From Cephalothrix simula (taxonomy: Eukaryota > Nemertea > Palaeonemertea > Archinemertea > Cephalotrichidae): a stretch of 10,759 bases of DNA. Location: contig JAXIUW010216508.1 in the NCBI GenBank assembly GCA_035591015.1, positions 1 through 10,759 on the forward strand. Direction: 5' to 3'. Below, in pieces: positions 1 to 7,600 of the stretch (positions within the stretch are counted from its first letter, which is position 1; every line of letters starts with the position of its first letter). The position numbers were made by a program, and so were the translations under genes. Below the pieces are notes generated by a model that made no database searches, was not told the origin of the DNA, and worked only from the letters and a program-made list of their open reading frames with translations.

Positions 1-35
1 TAAAAAGCATAAATAAAGTCATTTTGTGGAGTTTT

Positions 36-195
36 TTGCCCCGCCCCCCGGGGACAGCGCATAAAATCCCCGCCCCCAAAGGCTGGGCTTAGCGCAATCT
101 AGCACAGCTTAGCGCACCCCGCCGTTGCCCTGCCCCCAGGGACAGCGCAATTTAGCGCATACGCTATCCCCGCCTAACCCGCCCCCCTGGGGCAT
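36..195. repeat. GC-rich repeat block with TTAGCGCA motifs
   Basis: Two diverged direct copies begin at 36 and 125. Each has TTGCC(C)YGCCCCCVGGGACAGCGCA followed a little later by ATCCCCGCC. TTAGCGCA occurs repeatedly (near 88, 109 and 152), and CCCC..GGGG mini-palindromes (CCCCCCGGGG, CCCCCAGGG, CCCCCCTGGGG) punctuate the block. Its GC content contrasts sharply with the surrounding AT-rich DNA, which suggests an inserted repeat or a minisatellite relic. Confidence 0.55.
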
Positions 196-325
196 TTCAA
201 TGACTAGTGCATATCCAGGGTTATCAATGAATTATGTCGCTTTACACATAAAAAATCTTTGTGGTTTTCATAAAATTATGTCGCTTATGAATATTTCAAA
301 TTTTTTGCTAACACGTTAACACGTT

Positions 326-408
326 ACCTGAAAAGGTCAGGGAATTTTTTTGCGAAGAATCCTGGAAATCAGGGAAAAATGAAAATCTTGGAAACAGTGG
401 CCACCCTG
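326..408. mobile_element. Relic transposon end (GTGGCCACCCTG-type repeat)
   Basis: The segment contains several 'tcaggga' / 'ggaaatcaggga' words and ends in CAGTGGCCACCCTG at 395-408. Repeats built of GGAAA-TCAGGGAA words and ending in GTGGCCACCCTG are, to my knowledge, widespread in invertebrate genomes. No partner terminus is found in the window, so this is a solitary fragment. Confidence 0.45.
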
Positions 409-487
409 TCAAGGCAACATCGCCTGTTTTGTTTTGCCATATTCTACAGAATTCTGTAATTAAACGTCATGCTATTGTCATTTTTAG

Positions 488-591
488 GGAAAAACGAGAT
501 AGAGACAGAAAAGAGCAGACAAGAAGTCAACGTGACGCCGCCATTAGTGATTTTCAAGCGGGTTATCGAGACGGAAGTAACATGGGACGAG
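488..591 (+). CDS. Shared internal exon (charged, Arg/Lys/Asp/Glu/Gln-rich)
   Basis: The acceptor is ATTTTTAG at 480-487 and the donor is GAG|GTAAGA with GT at 592-593, a near-perfect consensus. The exon begins with the third base of a codon and ends with the first base of a glycine codon. It encodes a basic-acidic run starting EKRDRDRKEQTRSQRD and ending SNMGR. The pattern suits a helical linker just after a folded domain encoded upstream. The frame is open upstream to an ATG at 429, but those 59 bases look like intron, so 429 is not preferred as the start. The G of the split codon plus GA at 3649-3650 restores glycine after splicing, which supports the junction with the next exon. The weak polypyrimidine tract leaves some doubt about the exact left edge. 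Confidence 0.72.
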
Positions 592-1694
592 GTAAGAGAT
601 CTCCTCACATACGATTCAAGAAAAAGTTATATAGGTCACGTGACATGCAGACGGTGTCTGAGGAAGTTGACGAACTTTCAGTTACGTTTGACCAATTTTT
701 ACAAAAGAGAAAAGTTACGCATAAATCACCGCCGAAAGGGAAGTTATTTGATGATGTAGCTCAAGGCCGGAGCCCCAGACAGGGCGAGAAGCAATTTAGA
801 TACCGTAGCCAGTCTTCGAATGAGGAATTTAGTGGAAAAAGGTTTCATTCACGCAATCAGCCGACTGCTCCAATAGATTATGATGATGATGCAGGTAGAG
901 AACAGTTTATGGCAGAAAGAAACGCAAAGAATCCAGGTGCTAATAAGTCGGATCAAGAAGATGTTGTTAGCAGTATGGTGTTTAAAGCGAGTCCGAAAAA
1001 ACCGCAAAAGAAGTCAAAAGAAGTGAGAGCAGATGCTCCTGGTTTCTTTGCTTTTGAAAAACCTGATCCTAGAGGAAGTCCGGCTAATTCACCTCGAAAA
1101 CGAGTTGAATCCGGTTCTGGTAATTATGCAAGAAAAAGAACGGATTCAGGAAGGAGTCCGTCGAATAATTCCGGACGAAATAGAGAGGAATCCGGTGCTG
1201 GTCCGTCTGGTAATTACGTTCGTAAAAGAACCGATTCTGGTAAAAGTCAGTCAAGTAATTCCGACAAAAATAATGCTGATTATGGTCCGGGTAAGCCTGG
1301 CAAACCCAATTCTGGGCGCAAAAGAACAGATTACGGAAGAAGTCATTCTAATAATTCAGATAGAAATGTACCTGATTTAGGTCAAGGTCAGTCTTCAAAA
1401 GACGGACCTCCTTCTGGGTCAAGCGAAGCGACAAAAAAACCAAAAGAGAAGTATTGGAAACCTCGTAAAAAATCAGCTAGAGATGTTGTAGCAGAAACTC
1501 TTGAATTCCCTCCTGGGGGAATACCTTTTCAACTTGTAGACGAAGATAACACTAAACCAGACCCAAAAAGAAATCCGTTTTATAAATCGCCTCGTAAGAA
1601 AGCACCCTTTTATGAGGAAGGCGCGCAAAAACCCAAAGCTAGGCCAAAACCCGGAGCGTCGCATATTAAAAATTACACTGATTTAATGAAATAA
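488..1694 (+). CDS. Short isoform: shared exon read through into a unique Lys/Arg/Ser-rich C-terminus (composite terminal exon)
   Basis: The frame of the shared exon continues without a stop through the 591/592 donor to TAA at 1692-1694, adding about 367 residues from 592. Such an open run is unlikely by chance in this AT-rich DNA. Its composition is protein-like, with Ser/Lys/Arg/Pro/Asn/Asp, many SPRK and SPKK phosphosite-like clusters, acidic patches such as DYDDDAGREQ, and three repeats built on RKRTDSG or RKRTDYG between 1122 and about 1400. The end is denser and less repetitive: EKYWKPRKKSARDVVAE, then an FPPGGIPFQLVDED stretch and KRNPFYKSPRKKAPFYEE, finishing KNYTDLMK. No catalytic domain is seen, and the tail is predicted to be disordered and nucleic-acid-binding or scaffold-like. 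The alternative explanation is that 1694 is the true 3' end of one gene and the exons from 3649 belong to another, but the phase match across 591/3649 argues against that. Confidence 0.7.
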
Positions 1695-4600
1695 TTGCTC
1701 TAAAACATTACTCCAATACTTGTCTCAATGAAATATGAGGCTTGAGATTGTTTTTATAAATATTGTGTCAATACCTTAGCTATCTTGAGAAAAGGGATCA
1801 CGTTATTAATTACTACATTTACTATTTCACTTCATATCGTATCAGTTACCTGTATTTAAATCAACGTACAAGCAATGCTAGTAAAATTTTATGCTAAAAG
1901 CTAATAAGTTCAAATGCTAACTAGTAAATAGTACTTTGCAATGTTAGGTAATTGCAAGCATATGGATATTTATTGCTAACTGTCAGCTAAGATCAGCGAA
2001 AACTGCTAACTCAGTTAGTCAAATGATTGTAAGCATATTCTTACCATTTCCATATATGGTTACTTGCTATTCATAATTAAATTGTTCCTTTTTACGATTT
2101 TAGTTAGCTCTACCTAACTGCTATGTTATGCAAAATCCTAGCTACAATTTCAAATCTCTTGCTAACTAGCATTCAATCTGACTTTGCTGATTTTAGGTTA
2201 CCATAGTTGCTAATGAGCATCGCCAGCAGTTGTATAATATATGATTCTTATATTAGCTACAAAAAAGCAATCAAACTTATCAAGCTAATGCGAAATCCTA
2301 GCTAGCAGGTTAAAATTCCTTGCTAACTAGCATTTTGCCAGAACATAACAAGCAGATGCTAACATATTTATAACTGAATAATCGCGTTGATCTACGGCGT
2401 TTTTTTGCATTTAAAGAACAATAGTGTAATGGCAAAAAAGCCATTTTAAACGAGTGCTTTAATTTTTGTAAGTATATACAATTGGCATTTCAATTATTTT
2501 ATTTTTGTTAGATTTTTAATTGCAGATTTTTTTGCTTAAAATATTGTGTTCTTGGAATCGATTGATATCCAGAAATCATCAGAGGCTTGTGCCATAATCT
2601 TTTAATCACAAATCATGATGCAAAATAAAACTTTTATTTTAATTTTAATACAAAGTTATGGTTATTTTGAATAGTATTCAACGAGGTTACAATTGGCTAT
2701 TTTCCTATCACTTACTTTTAGATAATAAATAGCTATATGCATCAATCATTTTTATGTAACTCTACTCTAAGTTCTTAGTTCTTACTTACTACGTGTAATA
2801 GGTACTGGAAGTTGTGGGTTTGAATCCTAAAGGCAGTTTGCGTCATGTCTTAAGCAAGCATTTCTCTAAGTCAACTTTTTGACTGGAAGGTTTTGAAAAC
2901 TGGAAAACTCGAATGCAGAAGTAGCCAGTACAGAGACGCTACATCAAATATATACAAGATATCCTTCTGGTTTAAAAAAATCCGTTACATGCGGAATTCT
3001 ACCAAACTGGAAACCTGGAAACAGAACAATTTTTTTTAAATAAAGAGCTCTCTGTACTAAAAATTAGTGTCTTATGATGGCAGATAAATCCCGCTATTTC
3101 ATGTTGTAGAATAAATCCCGCTATTAATTTCCAGGCTTCTTGATTCTAGTTTCCAGGTCTAATTTTTTGGGTTTTGTAGAAACCCATTCCGGGCATTTTT
3201 TTATACCTTGAAAATCGATTCATGTAAATCAATTAAACAATTTTTCAGAGTCGAAATTTCATGTCCTTATTTCATGATGAGAGCTTTTTTCGATTCCGTA
3301 ACGTTACTAAGCTTTAAGATGTAGCATAGCCATGCCTATGAGAAACTGAGCGAGGATGTTTCTTTTCTCACTTAATGCTTGGTTGAATTTTTAAAAAATA
3401 TGTTTAATACAGTACAGTTAAAGATGTAAAAACTAATATTTTGAAATATTATATGACGGCAAATGTTTATTTCTGTGCTAAAACAAGCTTGTAATATCCA
3501 TAAATAAGACAAAAATTTTTATTGGCTCTTTTCAAGATGACGTCATAAATTTTAAATGTATATTGTTACAAAATCATTTAAGTTAGCAGTAGATATCATA
3601 TTGATTCTTTGCTCTGTCCTATTTCTGAATATTTATATCTTGTTTTAGGACGGGGCAACAATCGTTTACCGCCGGATCGTTCTCCAAGGATGGGCCCAAG
3701 GGGTATGCCCATACGGCCTCATGCTCAGCAATTCTTTTACAATAATCGATTTCCACCTCCTTATCAACAATCCATCTTCGGTGATCCAGGCCAACGGTTT
3801 CCACATCACCCACGGTTTATGAATCCGCATATATATGGAATGGTAAGTTATTTCAGTATATTATCTTCTCTCGATCACTGGAAAGGGCATGCAAAATGCA
3901 GTTAAATGTCCTTGAACATTTTTGACCGCCATTCTCCACCAGGTGGCGGCAAGGACATGAAACCACCACCATTTTACTGCATTTTGCATGCCCTATCCAG
4001 GGATGTATGGTTTATTGGGGTTCCTATTTTCTTGCTTGCCACAAATCCAAAAAATCAATAATTTTGCTGATTTTCGGCCATTTTTAACCACCACCCTCCA
4101 CCAGGTGGTACCATTTCACTCCATTTCGCATGCCAGTGATATATAGGTTATGGGGGTTCATATACCCCTGATATGAGAAACCCTTGGGGGGGGGGTAGCT
4201 AGCATCAGGCCTTGCTTCAACCAATTTTTCAATCCATTTGTGTATGCTCAAAAACCCATTTGACAAACTTAAAATTATTTGGGTATTGCCCCTTACATCC
4301 GGGTTAGTCTAGTTTTTTGCACATCAACCAGTCGGTGAAAGAAATCTATATACATTTTTCATCCTTTCAAATACATGTATGTATAGTTATTCTGCTGATG
4401 CGCTCAAATTGCCTTTTTTTAATACCTCATCTATTTTTTCTATTCATTAGTGTATTCTGTTGGAGCAAATAGTTGTAAAATTCCTAATCTCTTTCAGATG
4501 GAACACCATCAAATGAATGTTGGCCCAGGTGGCCGCCCGTCTCCAGAACGAATAAATCCGAGATACGGTTCCGGAAATTACGGTGGTGGGAACAACAATG

Positions 4601-7600
4601 GCGGACGTCAACAATCTGGCTATAATTCCGATCGTTCTCAAAATTCTAAACCTCCTCCACAACTCCCTAAGCCCAAGTCTGATCCACCAAAACCGGAACC
4701 TAAATTCGAAAAGGAGAAGCCGAAATCTGATACCGATGTTGCCAAGGTTACGCCCGGGAAAATGCCGCTTGACAACAAAGGAACACCTAGGAAATTGTTT
4801 AATCCAAACGAGAAGAAACCAAATGAGCTAATACATACAAACGAATCACGTGATAACCGAGATCAAATGCCAGGTCGATATCCAGATCGTAGAGGTCAAG
4901 GTCAAAGCCAGAGCATAAGTCAAGGTCCGAATCAAAATCAAGGTCGACCAAAAATGGGTCAAGGTAATCATCAAGGTGGATGGGGAGATCGAGCGCGGAA
5001 TAATGAGGGAATGAAACCGGATCGTGGTGGACCTAGAGAAATACCTCCTGGAGGTAGAGGTGGTGGCCATTTTGGTGGTATCAGGCCTGAAAATGATAAT
5101 GTGCAGAACAATCGTTTTAATCGAGGTGGTGAGAATAATCGTATCGAAAACAATCGTGGTGGAGATCATCGTAACGATCATCGCGGGGATAATCATCGTG
5201 GTAATCGACCATATACAAATCCGAGTTTTACCGGAAACAAAAATGATCACCAGTCTTCACCTGTTAAGAGAGACATTCATGATCAACCAGTTAAATCTCA
5301 TGGAAGATCGGAAAATGACGTTACGCGTGGAAATGATAATCGTGGTTTTCCAACGGCTCCGATTCCCGGTCGTACACCTTGGCAGAATAAAGGGACCCAC
5401 AATAATCAAGTGCAGCCTTCACCATCGTTAACGATATTAAAACGCCCGCCAGGCCCCGGGCAGCACCAGCCACCTTCCCAGTTTGAAAATGGGCAACACG
5501 TCGAATTACCTAAGCCTGATGTAGCACACCGAGCCCGGTCCCCTCGACCAGGTGTGACACCTTTTTCAAGGCCACCGCCTTCTATGGATCAGCCCCCAGA
5601 TACAAGTATTATTAACGAACAATTACAAGCGATGAAAGGTAGATTACCGCCTCCCCATTCGTTTGCTCAAACTGGTTTTACTCAAAACAGACCAGCTATT
5701 AATCCCCTCATGGCGGCGCCACAGGTGCCTAGCCATTCATCTGAAACGTTAGGTATCAGCAGCCCCTTACAAGGATCGCCGCGTAAGATGGATCAGGGGC
5801 GAAACGATCTCGGAATCCGTCGACGAAAATCGCCATCGAAAGAACAGCCGCCTCGATTCCAGCGGTTACAAGGAATGAAGCAATTGCTACCATCATCTCC
5901 TGAGGAATTATCAAGTTCGCCTCAAAGGCCAGATTTAGCTCCAAGCCCTAATCCTCCCGCATCATCAGCACAAGCATTTTTGGCCCAGTTACAAGCGCAG
6001 TCTAGTTTCAACACAGCCACTTCTCAGCATCAGCACTTACCTCATAACATGATTCCCATGCAGCATCACCTTGGCTTGCCAATCTTTATGCAGCAGCAGA
6101 ATCAGCAGCAGCAGAGAGCTTTCCATGCGGAAAAGGAACCGGAATTACAACGACCGAGTCAACTCCAGGAAGTTTCTCAGGCGCCTTTCGGCGGCGGTCA
6201 CCCTATGTTTCAAAGTAGTGGCGTTAACCAACAAGCTTTCATGCCAATGCAGCAACATTTTAGTGAACAGTCACATGGTATGGACTTAAATCATGGTCAG
6301 GGATTCCACCAGGATGGGCCGAAGAATTTCAATGACCAACCCTACCAACAAATACCCTATCCGGGACAGGATTTGGGAGGCTATGATCAACAACAGCCTC
6401 AGCCGCCTCATTCTGGGGATGTTTTTTATCGGGATCAATCGACCCCTCAATATTACTTCAGTCATCATGGACAATATAGTCCCCAAAATCATCAAGAAAA
6501 CAACTCGTATTATCTGCCTCCTCAATCTCAGTCACAAACCTCATTGACTGGGACCCATGTTTGGTATCAAAGTCAAGGGGGTGATGACGGGGGTGGTCAA
6601 GGTAATCAGTTATTCGCCTACAGGGGTCAGATGAGTCCGAGTAATCAACCAGAACAGTTGTCTCAAATGAGAGATCCGTGGGGAGGAAATCACCAAACCT
6701 TTCAACAGCCTGCGCAGGATGCATGGCTTCAAGCTGCTGCTAACCAACGAGTTGACCAACAGGTAAATATATTTTGAAATTATTTGGAAAATCATATAAT
6801 CAACCAACCGAAACCGAATTCATCTAAATTTGAACCCAACATGAGTATTATTATTAAACTTCAATAACAGTTTTAGATTTCAACTAAAATTTTAATTTCA
6901 AAAAAAGCTTTTAAAAAATTTGATTTTCAAAATATCTTCAATTGAGAACAAAGTTTCAATAGAAATTTCCACTAAATTTCAAATACATCTTTAAAAAAAG
7001 ATCAAAATTCTACAATGCTGCCAACTTTTAGCGAAATTGCCACGAACTTTCAATCAAAATTTCAACAATATTTCATTCCAAATTTCAACGAAAATTTCAT
7101 TTAAAATTTAAACGAAATTTCAAAGAAAATTTCATTTAAAATTTCAACGAAAATTAATTTACAATTTCAACGAAATATTTCATTTAAAATTTCTCCGAAA
7201 TTTGAATTAAAATTTCTCGAAATTGTTATTAAAATCTAACGAAATTTCAGAAAAAAATTCAATTAGAATTTCAACGATATACAAATTAAAATTTCAAAGA
7301 AATTGAAAATTGAACGAAATCCTACTTTGCAAAATCAGTTTCTTCCAGATTTCGAAATTTCAAATAAAATGTAAAATTTCAACAAACATTAAAATAATAT
7401 TTCAATAAAAAGTACAATTTTAGCAAAACTTGCAATGAAAATATTTATTTAATTTCAGTTTGTTCCAAATTTGTTATTCCCTCCAACATCTGAAACATCA
7501 ATGGACCAGCGATTAGCACAGGATGAACACAGTAAGAATTTTGTTTGATCAGCCTTATTTGACTGCATGTCTGAGATCGAATGCTGAATATGTGAATTGG

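Larger units (their letters stand above)
1..487 (+). other. Upstream intron sequence
   Basis: No convincing coding sequence. Because the first visible exon starts in mid-codon, this stretch is taken as the 3' part of an intron. It holds a GC-rich repeated block (36-195) and a transposon-end-like segment (326-408), both listed separately. Confidence 0.55.
1695..3648 (+). other. Long AT-rich stretch: intron of the long isoform, 3' UTR of the short isoform
   Basis: No open frame of note. It contains GCTAAC/TAGCATT repeats (1865-2350), a possible SINE remnant (about 2780-2900), short direct and inverted repeats at 2927-3165, and candidate poly(A) signals. The acceptor of the next exon ends it. 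Confidence 0.6.
3843..4497 (+). other. Intron with palindromic repeat units
   Basis: Bounded by GTAAGT at 3843 and CTCTTTCAG at 4497. It holds the palindrome at 3874-4004 and a diverged relative at about 4088-4140; the remainder is AT-rich with no coding signal. Confidence 0.8.

Noticed and set aside
125-319. 64-codon open frame in the GC-rich block
   Set aside because: Lies over the repeat block and runs into AT-rich DNA; no protein-like features.
429-487. ATG at 429 as the start of the first exon
   Set aside because: The 59 bases look non-coding and end in an ATTTTTAG acceptor; a true start further upstream is more likely, though a start here cannot be excluded without transcripts.
1033-1664. 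Alternate-frame (1033-1380) and antisense (1473-1664) open frames over the alternative tail
   Set aside because: Shadows of the real frame; hydrophobic, repetitive composition and no start or splice context.
2817-2828. A tRNA gene at the GGGTTTGAATCC word
   Set aside because: No A box, anticodon arm or acceptor stem can be built around it; a SINE remnant is the better reading.
3619-4266. Minus-strand open frames at 3619-3813 and 4084-4266
   Set aside because: The first mirrors a real exon and the second lies in the palindromic repeat; neither looks like a protein family.
4450-4497. In-frame ATG at 4450 as a protein start before the large exon
   Set aside because: A good CTCTTTCAG acceptor ends at 4497 and the phase matches the preceding exon; the 48 bases before it look intronic.
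4846-5431. Long antisense and alternate-frame open frames over the RGG region
   Set aside because: They are poor in natural composition (runs of Ile/Thr/Val/Met) and arise from repetitive GGT/CGT/GAT codons of the real exon.
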